A DNA stretch of 21,921 nt from positions 1 to 21,921 of the IMG/VR virus record IMGVR_UViG_3300014720_003097, one strand, 5' to 3'. The notes under the pieces were generated by a model, which had not been told where the DNA came from, did no database searches, and saw only the letters and a list, made by a program, of their open reading frames with translations. Numbering within the stretch: position 1 is the stretch's first letter; each line of letters begins with the position of its first letter. The translations under genes were made by a program, and so were the position numbers. Source of the stretch: a virus. Below are positions 7,634 to 13,605 of the stretch, piece after piece.

Positions 7634-8709
7634 TGGGAGAGTCCGGAGTAAGAGTAGCTTTCTACACGATCGCGCTCAATGAAGAACACTTCGTCGAGCG
7701 GTGGTACGAGTCGTGCAAAGACGGCGACTATCATTTGATCGCCGACACTGGATCGACAGACGGCACAAAAGAGACAGCTCAGAAGCTTGGCATCAACGTC
7801 ATCGACGTAAACGTGATGCCTTGGCGATTTGACGTCGCCAGAAACGCGTCTTTGGCCGCACTTCCTAGAGACATTGACTATTGCTTCGCTCTAGACATGG
7901 ATGAGGTTGTAGTCGGAAACTGGAGACGTGAGCTAGAGATCGCTAAGCTCAACGATGTTACTCGTCCAAGATACAAGTTTACGTGGAACTGGACAGAAGA
8001 TGGAAAGCCAGGTCTTCAGTACGGAGCAGACAAGATCCACACACGCGCGAACTACAGGTGGAAACATCCTGTTCACGAGGTGATAACGCCATACGCTAAC
8101 TTCCAAGAGAAGCACGCTTGGTACGAGTTTGAGGTGCATCACTTCGCAGACTTGACAAAGTCTAGGTCAAGCTACCTGCATTTGCTAGAGCTTGCTGTCA
8201 AAGAAGACCCGCACGACGATAGGAACGCGTACTACTACGGCAGAGAACTGTACTACTACGGTCGTTATGAAGAAGCGATGAAAGAGTTTCAGCGTTTTTT
8301 GCTTTTGCCGACAGCCACGTGGGGGTCTGAGCGAGCAGCTGCGTACCGATTCATGGCTAGGTGCAGACCGTCAGAATACGAATACTGGCTTCACCAAGCG
8401 ATGCGCGAGGCTCCAAACGACAGAGAGCCGTACGTCGACATCGCGAAGAGATACTACGCAGAGAGAAGGTACAAAGAGTGCCTTGAGAAGATCGAGCGCG
8501 CATTTCAAGCAGCAGATAGACCTCTCGAGTATCTAACCGAAGCAGACGCGTGGAACTACGTGCCGTACGATCTTGCGGCTATCTGCGCATATTCTCTGAA
8601 AGAATATGATAAGGCCTACCGCTACGGCAGAACAGCTCTTGAGATGCAACCGCTAGATCAGCGTCTTACTGAGAACTTGAAGTTTTACCTTCAGGCTGTT
8701 TCTTCTTAG
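7633..8709 (+). CDS. GT2-family glycosyltransferase with C-terminal TPR-like helices
   Basis: The 358-residue protein begins with a family 2 glycosyltransferase fold: VAFYTIALNE (8-17) for the nucleotide-binding strand, ADTGSTDGT (37-45), and LDMDEVV (87-93) holding the D-x-D metal/nucleotide-sugar motif (D88, D90). WKHPVHEV (about 139) is typical of the subgroup fused to tetratricopeptide repeats. From about 190 the sequence becomes helical and tyrosine-rich with TPR-like units (YYGRELYYYGRYEEAMKEF; YAERRYKECLEKIERAF; YSLKEYDKAYRYGRTALEM). The family transfers a sugar from a nucleotide-sugar donor; acceptor and sugar are not visible. It lies just behind the tail genes on the same strand but has its own leaderless promoter. 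Possible targets are the phage tail/capsid proteins or a host surface glycan. Its 3' end overlaps the convergent WhiB gene by 44 bp. Confidence 0.8.
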   Translation: MGESGVRVAFYTIALNEEHFVERWYESCKDGDYHLIADTGSTDGTKETAQKLGINVIDVNVMPWRFDVARNASLAALPRDIDYCFALDMDEVVVGNWRRELEIAKLNDVTRPRYKFTWNWTEDGKPGLQYGADKIHTRANYRWKHPVHEVITPYANFQEKHAWYEFEVHHFADLTKSRSSYLHLLELAVKEDPHDDRNAYYYGRELYYYGRYEEAMKEFQRFLLLPTATWGSERAAAYRFMARCRPSEYEYWLHQAMREAPNDREPYVDIAKRYYAERRYKECLEKIERAFQAADRPLEYLTEADAWNYVPYDLAAICAYSLKEYDKAYRYGRTALEMQPLDQRLTENLKFYLQAVSS

Positions 8710-9220
8710 ATTTTTTCTTAGCAGACTTCTTGGCCTTTGCCTTCTTCGCGCGCTCTTCTCTGTCTGTCCGCATAGAGTTGTAGGCCTCGACGGCGTTCGC
8801 GCTGGTCCTGCTTCTCCAGATAAACTTGCACTCTTTGCACTCAACAAGTTTCATCTTTGTCCACCGTCCGCCTTCCGGCGAGTCGGCGACAATGACATGA
8901 AGCTTGCTCGGACGAGCGCTGCAGTGCGGGCAGTTTGGAAACCGCTTTCTGCGTATTTCTTGCCCTGTGTGAGACACAGATAACGCGCGCCTAAGTTCTC
9001 CTTCGTCTTTTCCACCCCACACGCCGTGTATCTGCTTGTTTTCAAGCGCCCATTTTAGACATTTTGCGCGCACTGGACATGCGTAGCACACATTTTTAGC
9101 GTTGTATCTGTCTTTTGCAGCTTTAGAAAAGAACAATGGCTTTAGGTTGACGTTTTCTGGCTTAGCACACGCGGCTTGTTCGTGCCAAGAGATGTCGTTC
9201 AGTCCGCCGTCTTTGATCAT
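8666..9220 (-). CDS. WhiB-family Fe-S regulator fused to a zinc ribbon
   Basis: The 184-residue protein has the four WhiB cysteines C18, C45, C48, C54 (C-x26-C-x2-C-x5-C), which in this family hold a 4Fe-4S cluster, followed by the diagnostic turn GVWGG (66-70). Unlike ordinary WhiB proteins of about 80-120 residues it continues: C97-x-x-C100 and C128-x-x-C131 form a four-cysteine zinc-ribbon pattern, then a very lysine-rich tail (about 155-180). WhiB proteins act with sigma factor and RNA polymerase to alter transcription; phage versions can repress the host gene. The ribbon and basic tail suggest extra DNA or RNA contact (inference). The ATG overlaps the upstream TGA as ATGA, so translation is probably coupled. 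The 3' end runs 44 bp into the convergent glycosyltransferase gene. Confidence 0.85.
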   Translation of the reverse strand: MIKDGGLNDISWHEQAACAKPENVNLKPLFFSKAAKDRYNAKNVCYACPVRAKCLKWALENKQIHGVWGGKDEGELRRALSVSHTGQEIRRKRFPNCPHCSARPSKLHVIVADSPEGGRWTKMKLVECKECKFIWRSRTSANAVEAYNSMRTDREERAKKAKAKKSAKKKSKKKQPEGKTSSSQ

Positions 9221-9555
9221 GTAAACTCAACCCACGTGACTGGCAGAGCTCTATCAACAGTGTCTCCAGTGTAAGTAAGTCCTAGCTCATCAGATACGTA
9301 GTACTCAAGCGATTCGTCAACGTGCCCAGCAAAACCGTGCGAAATCACAGCGGTATCAACCATTCGATACCCTTCTCCAAGAGAATGAGCGATGCCTTCT
9401 CGTTGAAGTGATGAAGCCAGAGCTCTGCGCACTATCTCATTGTCTAGATCTACATGATCAACTGTAGAAAAGACAATCGAGTTGTCGATGTTCTGCAGGT
9501 AGCCGTAGCCGCTCCACTCAGTCCAAAGACTTTCGCCTATCCTAGAATCGCGCAT
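9217..9555 (-). CDS. Unknown protein, 112 residues, upstream partner of the WhiB-zinc ribbon gene
   Basis: No family is recognised. The protein is acidic and soluble-looking with no cysteine cluster or membrane segment. It contains IVFSTVDHVDLDNEIVRRAL, a GEGYRMVDTAVISHG segment, and ends VTWVEFT. It overlaps the start of the WhiB fusion by 4 nt (ATGA), so the two form one transcription unit. The ATG at 9555 has no Shine-Dalgarno sequence, and a TACAAT hexamer ends exactly 6 nt upstream, predicting a leaderless mRNA. Linked expression suggests it works with, or is controlled with, the WhiB protein. Confidence 0.65.
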   Translation of the reverse strand: MRDSRIGESLWTEWSGYGYLQNIDNSIVFSTVDHVDLDNEIVRRALASSLQREGIAHSLGEGYRMVDTAVISHGFAGHVDESLEYYVSDELGLTYTGDTVDRALPVTWVEFT

Positions 9556-9578
9556 GACACTATTGTAACTCGTGTCAT
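9554..9578 (-). promoter_or_regulatory. Leaderless promoter inside a perfect inverted repeat (operator candidate)
   Basis: On the minus strand TACAAT (plus coordinates 9562-9567) ends 6 nt before the ATG at 9555, placing the expected transcription start on the A of the start codon. The hexamer lies in the 11 nt centre of a perfect 7 bp inverted repeat, ATGACAC (9554-9560) and GTGTCAT (9572-9578). A dimeric regulator bound there would cover the -10 box and start codon. The WhiB-zinc ribbon protein made from this unit, or a phage or host repressor, is a candidate ligand (inference). Confidence 0.5.
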
Positions 9579-9597
9579 ATAAAAATCAGGGCATCTG

Positions 9598-9936
9598 CTA
9601 CTGAGATTTTTCGAGAGCTTTTTTCATGCGATCTTCACGACGTAGTCGTCTTCGTTCCGAGGCTCGTTGACGCTTTCTGATAACCGGATCGTTGTTGAAA
9701 AATCCAAGAGAGAACCTGTCTTCATCTGTCTCTCCTCCCCACACGCCGAACTCGCGGTTTGTTCGACCGGCTTCTCGGCATTCTTCTAGGACAGGGCAAG
9801 TTGAGCAGATCTTCTTTGCCTTGGCTACTCGTCTAGCTTCAGCTTCAGGGCGTTCAGATAGCTTTGAATAGAACAGCTCAGTTCTTCCTTTACAAGCAGC
9901 CTTACTTATCCACGATGTTGAACTTTGTATAATCAC
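9598..9936 (-). CDS. WhiB-family Fe-S regulator
   Basis: The protein carries the WhiB pattern: with the longer TTG start as residue 1, cysteines are C16, C45, C48 and C54 (C-x28-C-x2-C-x5-C), then GVWGG at 65-69 and a strongly basic C-terminal tail rich in Arg/Lys (KRQRASERRRLRRED). I prefer the GTG at 9936 (112 residues) over the TTG one codon earlier because AGAGG lies about 5 nt upstream of it. Family role: 4Fe-4S protein that binds the primary sigma factor and modulates transcription; the basic tail is typical of the DNA-contacting end. It is the second WhiB in this window and lacks the zinc ribbon of the other. It likely reprograms host or late phage transcription (inference). Confidence 0.88.
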   Translation of the reverse strand: MIIQSSTSWISKAACKGRTELFYSKLSERPEAEARRVAKAKKICSTCPVLEECREAGRTNREFGVWGGETDEDRFSLGFFNNDPVIRKRQRASERRRLRREDRMKKALEKSQ

Positions 9937-9958
9937 CAAAACCTCTTTTTTATCTGTT

Positions 9959-9988
9959 ATTGTCAGTTCGTCAACTTGCGCTTTACAA
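9959..9988 (-). promoter_or_regulatory. Weak promoter candidate for the WhiB gene
   Basis: Reading the minus strand, TTGTAA is followed after 18 nt by GACAAT (plus 9959-9964). A transcript from there would have a leader of roughly 18 nt carrying the AGAGG site for the GTG start at 9936. An alternative pair, TTGACG with TAAAAA 16 nt further, would start after the ribosome site and is less sensible. Both matches are modest. Confidence 0.25.
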
Positions 9989-10013
9989 TGCTTCTCAATT
10001 CACTTGAGTGCTT

Positions 10014-10529
10014 CTAGACAGGGTCTTTTACGTATCCGTCCTGGTGCGGCCAGACATACTCGTAGGTAAGAGGAGCAACGCCAGTATCTTCGGGCCAGTT
10101 GAACTTGCGGTACCAGTCGTAGTTTTTGCACAGTAGCGCTGTGCGGTGCGTAGAGCAAATAGTACTGAAATACGCTTGGTCGGTCATCCACGGCGGGAAG
10201 ATGTAGTCGGTGGAGACTCGACCGAGCTCTGCGGCGCGGTCATACGTGCGCATTACCTTGTCGAGCAGTGTTGACTTGTAGCCGCGGCTACGCCACTCGA
10301 AGTACGTTGCGTTGATATAAGAGACAAGAACTGTCTCGTAGCCACGCCACATGCGTGACACTGGATGATTCCACCAACCTTTAGGATCACGATGGTTGCC
10401 GTCAGGGTCAAGCTTTGTGATTGTTAGCAGTGACTGCCAGCCTTCGAGAGTTTGCTTGTGTAAGCGCTTGTTGTCGAGCTGGCTAGCCACGAGCACAAAT
10501 GAGTCTGTGCTGGTCAAGAATGTTTGCAT
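10014..10529 (-). CDS. Pyrimidine-dimer DNA glycosylase-like protein (T4 endonuclease V family, Pyr_excise)
   Basis: The 171-residue protein has the family hallmarks: an N-terminal MQTFL start followed by LDNKRLHKQTLE (18-29), WWNHPVSRMWRGYE (52-65) and EWRSRGYK (78-85), then PPWM and THRTALLCKNYDWY in the C-terminal half, ending near a YVWP motif. Members cleave the glycosyl bond at UV-induced pyrimidine dimers and nick the DNA, giving phages light-damage repair. T4 endonuclease V uses the amino group of Thr2 as nucleophile. Residue 2 here is Gln, so the mechanism of this branch may differ or its activity may be on another lesion. It is separated from the upstream membrane-protein gene by 45 nt and has its own promoter-like sequence, so it may be transcribed separately. 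Family call fairly firm, substrate inferred. Confidence 0.75.
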   Translation of the reverse strand: MQTFLTSTDSFVLVASQLDNKRLHKQTLEGWQSLLTITKLDPDGNHRDPKGWWNHPVSRMWRGYETVLVSYINATYFEWRSRGYKSTLLDKVMRTYDRAAELGRVSTDYIFPPWMTDQAYFSTICSTHRTALLCKNYDWYRKFNWPEDTGVAPLTYEYVWPHQDGYVKDPV

Positions 10530-10543
10530 ACTGTCTTGTATAT

Positions 10544-10549
10544 ATTGTA
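10544..10549 (-). promoter_or_regulatory. -10 element for the dimer glycosylase gene
   Basis: TACAAT on the minus strand ends 14 nt before the ATG at 10529, the same hexamer as in the two leaderless promoters of this window. It would give a leader of about 7 nt with no Shine-Dalgarno sequence. An overlapping TATACA lies 7 nt before the ATG. No good -35 box is seen. Confidence 0.35.
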
Positions 10550-10574
10550 CTGCCTAATCAGCACAAATTCGTGA

Positions 10575-10706
10575 CTATCCTAGCGGTACATGTTCCTCAA
10601 GACTAGCGATTCTTTTCTTTATATTCTTTGTCATCATACAAACAAGAAAAAAGTCAGCCACGAAGCCGACCACTAGACCAACAAAAAACCACAGCAAAGA
10701 GCTCAT
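10575..10706 (-). CDS. Small single-span membrane protein, 43 residues
   Basis: A 43-codon gene begins at ATG 10706, 8 nt after the upstream stop, and ends with TAG at 10575. The protein begins MSSLLWFFVGLVVGFVADFF: one hydrophobic segment (about 4-24) with a GxxxG pattern, then a short basic part (KNIKKR) and an acidic end. This fits a one-span inner-membrane protein with the basic tail in the cytoplasm. No strong ribosome binding site is seen, so it probably depends on coupling with the gene before it. It could be a holin-like or superinfection-related membrane protein, but no lysis gene is near, so function is open. Confidence 0.55.
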   Translation of the reverse strand: MSSLLWFFVGLVVGFVADFFLVCMMTKNIKKRIASLEEHVPLG

Positions 10707-10714
10707 TTATCTGA

Positions 10715-10969
10715 CTATACGCTTCTCGCAAGTGCACGTTCAAATGAGACTTGTAGCTGCGCGTGCCATCGAGCGATGTCCATCATTTTGTCGCGGATCT
10801 TCAGTAGACTGGGGTCGTGCTGGTACGGGATCACGGCGACTGGCGACTTGTTGGAGAACAAGCACGGCTCGGACTCGGCCATCAGCTTGATGAGCAAGGA
10901 AGGCTGAACATTAGTTGTCTTCTTTTCCTTCTCGTACTCTTCGATGTCGTAGGTGTCTTTACTCGTCAT
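10715..10969 (-). CDS. Unknown protein, 84 residues, overlapping the methyltransferase gene
   Basis: I take the ATG at 10969 (MTSKDTYDIEEYEKEKK), which overlaps the end of the methyltransferase gene by 11 nt; a longer frame from 11026 would overlap it by 68 nt. The N-terminus is charged and helical. The middle has SLLIKLMAESEPCLFSNKSP, followed by a helical C-terminus (LLKIRDKMMDIARWHAQLQ). No motif was recognised and no membrane segment is present. The overlap implies coupled translation with the methyltransferase. Confidence 0.6.
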   Translation of the reverse strand: MTSKDTYDIEEYEKEKKTTNVQPSLLIKLMAESEPCLFSNKSPVAVIPYQHDPSLLKIRDKMMDIARWHAQLQVSFERALARSV

Positions 10970-12206
10970 CTTTGTTGTACCAATTTTTCTTGACAAACGA
11001 CCGGCTGAAACCTTTGTCGGTATCAATTAGATATTCACGATCTCCGATCTTTTCTCCCTGAGGCCCGCTCGGCGTTCCGTCTAGAGCGCTAGCTGTCGCG
11101 TCTCCGATCCATTTTGCCGCTTGCAGAGCGACCGCTTTGCCCCACGTCGCCGACAGCGGCGTGTAGTCACGCACAGACGAGAACTCCCAATTGTCTGGAA
11201 GGCCTTGGATACGAGCAGCTTCCCGGTGAGTGATCAATCGAGGAAGAGTTGGATGAATGACATGGTCAAGAGCACCGCCGGTGAGAACGTTGCACCATGA
11301 CTGGCCGTCCCAGCGACACGGATTTGAGAAGCCCATGTAGAAATCTTTTGACCGGATCTTCTTTTCTTGAGCAGCCCACGTCTGCGGAAACTTGTTCTTA
11401 TTCTTTTTCACGGCTGCCTTGAGCGCTTCGTCAAGTGGCATTCTTGCTTCCCAACCTTTGTTGCCCAGGACACCAAAGATGTCGTCGATGCGCGTCGCAT
11501 TCATGTTGCTCTTGTTTATATGACCGTCAACTTTGCCGTTTTTATTGCGAAGAGACTTAGCAAACTTTGACGCTGCTGAAGAATAGCGCTGCGCTTCCCA
11601 CTGAAGCTCGAGATCTGCAAGATCTCCAATAACGTCTAGCATTGTTGGCATTGTTTTTGGGTTAGTAACTTGCGCGCCAAACTTCATTCCTTTGCGAGTA
11701 GCTACCCAGAAGTACCGCGGGCGGTACGAGAATCCGCCAACTTGAAGATTGTTCATCTTGACGTGGTGAAGGTCGTACTTCTTTCCAGACAGATCTTCGA
11801 CCATGTCTCGGTACTTGATCATCGCGTTTCGCCCCTGCGTGTAGGCCTGTTGCACGCACTCGAAGACAATCATCGACGGTTTTACTTTCGCGGCGTACCG
11901 CATAAACGCTCGAGTGTGCTCATGAGCCGCGGCGTCAGGTCCACGATTAGCTGGGCCCGACCACACTGACCAACCAGAGCAGGGAGGACAGCCGACAACG
12001 GCGTCAGCCTTCTGCACTGGCCATTCAGACTCGTCACTTGAAAAGAACGACGACCACTCATTGCCTAAGTGGTGTCTATTTACCTCAGCAACAGCATTTC
12101 CAAAGTCTAATGTTCCAGTTCTAAGCTGCATTTCGATACCAGCCTCAACAAACCCGAGACTCATAAAACCGGCAAGACCGTTACAGTCAATAAATGTTTT
12201 TGACAT
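10959..12206 (-). CDS. C5-cytosine DNA methyltransferase-like protein with altered motif VI
   Basis: The 415-residue protein keeps the order of C5-cytosine methyltransferase motifs: a motif I-like FIDCNGLAGFMSLGF (5-19) for AdoMet binding; motif IV GCPPCSGWS (72-80) with the catalytic cysteine C76; a motif VI position reading FECV (115-118) instead of the usual ENV; QVGGFSYRPR (155-164) for motif VIII; and LITHREAARIQGLPDNW plus WGKAVALQAAKWIG near the C-terminus for motifs IX/X. The family adds methyl to cytosine C5, usually to evade restriction or as a first step in hypermodification. The Asn of ENV is replaced by Cys, and motif I is unusual, so the target or group transferred may differ. 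It starts at the TAATG overlap with the DUF6378 gene. No restriction enzyme gene is adjacent, so an orphan phage modification enzyme is most likely. Confidence 0.8.
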   Translation of the reverse strand: MSKTFIDCNGLAGFMSLGFVEAGIEMQLRTGTLDFGNAVAEVNRHHLGNEWSSFFSSDESEWPVQKADAVVGCPPCSGWSVWSGPANRGPDAAAHEHTRAFMRYAAKVKPSMIVFECVQQAYTQGRNAMIKYRDMVEDLSGKKYDLHHVKMNNLQVGGFSYRPRYFWVATRKGMKFGAQVTNPKTMPTMLDVIGDLADLELQWEAQRYSSAASKFAKSLRNKNGKVDGHINKSNMNATRIDDIFGVLGNKGWEARMPLDEALKAAVKKNKNKFPQTWAAQEKKIRSKDFYMGFSNPCRWDGQSWCNVLTGGALDHVIHPTLPRLITHREAARIQGLPDNWEFSSVRDYTPLSATWGKAVALQAAKWIGDATASALDGTPSGPQGEKIGDREYLIDTDKGFSRSFVKKNWYNKDDE

Positions 12207-12511
12207 TATTTCTCTCTCTTTTTTGTGTTTTTTGTTTTTGTTGACGCAAGTCCAACTTCATACCCGCATGCGGCGTAGCCAGCGATATCAATCCACGTGT
12301 CACTTTGAAAGCCAGAGTTTGCAGCGTGTCTGCCAATCTTTACAGCAATCATTGCCATAGCTACATCTTCAGATGTAAACTCTCTTTCAAATAGTACTCC
12401 CCAGATCTTCGCAATTCTCGCAAAGTTTTCTTCTGGTCCACCGTATTGTTTGTCACGTTGGCCAGAGATATACTTTGCAGCAGATGCAAGAGCTTTTTCG
12501 CGCTCAGTCAT
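12206..12511 (-). CDS. DUF6378-family protein
   Basis: The 101-residue protein carries the pattern of the phage DUF6378 family: GQRDKQYGGPEENFARIAKIW (17-37), a central EFTSEDVAMAMIAVKIGRHA, and DTWIDIAGYAACG near the C-terminus. The last motif resembles all-alpha MazG-type nucleotide-handling proteins. The family is found widely in phages without a settled function; a role in nucleotide or DNA metabolism is an inference from the neighbours (MazG-like protein upstream, methyltransferase downstream). The stop shares one base with the methyltransferase start (TAATG), and its start overlaps the previous gene by 8 nt. Confidence 0.75.
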   Translation of the reverse strand: MTEREKALASAAKYISGQRDKQYGGPEENFARIAKIWGVLFEREFTSEDVAMAMIAVKIGRHAANSGFQSDTWIDIAGYAACGYEVGLASTKTKNTKKREK

Positions 12512-12698
12512 GGTCGATCTTCATTCGTGCGAAGACGAGCGCTTTGTAGTCAGTAGCCTCGTTTGACTCGATGTTGATCTCAGTGTCTGCTGGAAGATCG
12601 TCCTCAGACTCAGTAATCTCATGCCACACTTCATTTGCAGCGTGAACGATGTCGTAGACCGTGCTGCCTGTGACTTCAAACTCTATGTTGATTCTCAT
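12504..12698 (-). CDS. Small acidic protein, 64 residues, unknown
   Basis: The ATG at 12698 overlaps the upstream TGA as ATGA and is preceded by a strong ribosome binding site (AGAGGA, 5 nt away). The protein is strongly acidic (EITESEDDLPADTE) and reads like a small alpha/beta fold beginning MRINIEFEVTG. No family is recognised. Position in the tightly packed operon and the good start signals support a real gene. Confidence 0.65.
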   Translation of the reverse strand: MRINIEFEVTGSTVYDIVHAANEVWHEITESEDDLPADTEINIESNEATDYKALVFARMKIDHD

Positions 12699-13120
12699 TG
12701 AATCCTCTTTTCAAGAGCGTACGGTGAATGATGAGCGCCGTCGATGTGCGGCTGGCGGTCGTCTGTTGTGCGAATAATGATGTCGCCTGAGCGAATCGCC
12801 GTCACTTTTCCTCTGCGCCCGTTGTGAATAATGCCAAGATCTCCGTCGTACGCGTTGTAGCGAACACGCACCTCGTCGGCAACCTTGATGTATCCTGGTC
12901 GCGCCGGAACCCACACTTCGGTTCCGTTCTCTGGAACAAGCGCGTGGCCAAGTGCAAGTTTTGCAAATGTCTCTACTGCTTGAGAAGAGAACTTGTCGTC
13001 GTGCTTACTTTGTTCCCATGCTTTTAGCAGAGAAATCACGGTTCTGCCTGCTGCTACTCGAACTTTGGCTTTCGCCATCTGCTCGTTTACCCAGTCAAAG
13101 TTTACTTTTCTTTCACTCAT
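12695..13120 (-). CDS. KOW/SH3-like barrel protein, unknown role
   Basis: I use the ATG at 13120 (141 residues, MSERKVNFDWV), which has GGAG about 8 nt upstream and an 8 nt overlap with the previous gene. The frame could be extended to 13201 but without a comparable ribosome site. Residues 1-60 are helical (VRVAAGRTVISLLKAWEQ). The C-terminal 60 residues have a beta-barrel look with KVADEVRVRYNAY, LGIIHNGRRGKVTAIRSGD and IIIRTTDDRQP, which resembles KOW or SH3-type barrels that bind nucleic acid or protein. The call rests on pattern only. Confidence 0.6.
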   Translation of the reverse strand: MSERKVNFDWVNEQMAKAKVRVAAGRTVISLLKAWEQSKHDDKFSSQAVETFAKLALGHALVPENGTEVWVPARPGYIKVADEVRVRYNAYDGDLGIIHNGRRGKVTAIRSGDIIIRTTDDRQPHIDGAHHSPYALEKRIQ

Positions 13121-13601
13121 TATTTGGCTCCTTTTGCGGGCACGCGTCTTCGCGACACGAAGATACGTCGTAGTCGTCAAGAGCTCGAGCGCACTTATCA
13201 CACTTGACTCCTTCGGCGCGAACTACGTATCCTGTCCGTTGCCTGTTGCGGTTGATTTCCATTTTTTCAACGTACATCTCGTCAAGAGCTCTATCTGTTC
13301 CACCGACGGCACAGATTATGTTTGCTACAAAATGAAGAATGTCAACGCATTCTTTGATGACTTCTTTTCGGTCAACATACGGCTTGTCTGACTGCCACGG
13401 CTTCCACGAGATTGCTTTGCGAGCCTCTGCAAGCTCGTCGTCTATCGCGAGCATATTCCAGCGCAAATACTCAATTACTGCACGCAGCGACTCGTCTGAA
13501 TCGCCATGAAACAACTCGTAGTCTACGCCGTAGTAGTCTTTTTGTAGCTCTTGAGTTCTGTGTAGCCAGTTCAAAAAAAGTTGCTTTTCACCAAGAATCA
13601 C
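13113..13601 (-). CDS. MazG-like / all-alpha dUTPase-type nucleotide pyrophosphohydrolase with C-terminal zinc ribbon
   Basis: The 162-residue protein shows the divalent-metal site of all-alpha NTP pyrophosphatases: E56-x-x-E59 and E84-x-x-D87 (ELAEARKAISWKPWQ and KEVIKECVDILHFV), followed by TDRALDEMYVEKMEINRNRQ, seen in phage dUTPase/MazG proteins. These enzymes cleave dUTP or other NTPs to the monophosphate plus pyrophosphate, keeping uracil or modified nucleotides out of DNA. Four cysteines near the end (C134, C137, C149, C154) look like a small zinc-binding knuckle not needed by the core. The start is the GTG at 13601, just 4 nt after the previous stop; the ribosome site is weak, so coupling is likely. 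Substrate is not decided by sequence. Confidence 0.75.
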   Translation of the reverse strand: MILGEKQLFLNWLHRTQELQKDYYGVDYELFHGDSDESLRAVIEYLRWNMLAIDDELAEARKAISWKPWQSDKPYVDRKEVIKECVDILHFVANIICAVGGTDRALDEMYVEKMEINRNRQRTGYVVRAEGVKCDKCARALDDYDVSSCREDACPQKEPNNE

Positions 13602-13605
13602 TTCG

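Noticed and set aside
9928-9933. Perfect + strand TATAAT
   Set aside because: It lies within the start of the WhiB gene on the opposite strand, has no -35 box and no + strand gene follows; chance match.
9940-10013. tRNA or small RNA in the gap before the WhiB gene
   Set aside because: Only a 5 bp stem (CTCAA/TTGAG) is seen; there is no cloverleaf and too little space.
10959-12206. Restriction-modification system
   Set aside because: A methyltransferase-like gene is present but no restriction endonuclease lies next to it.
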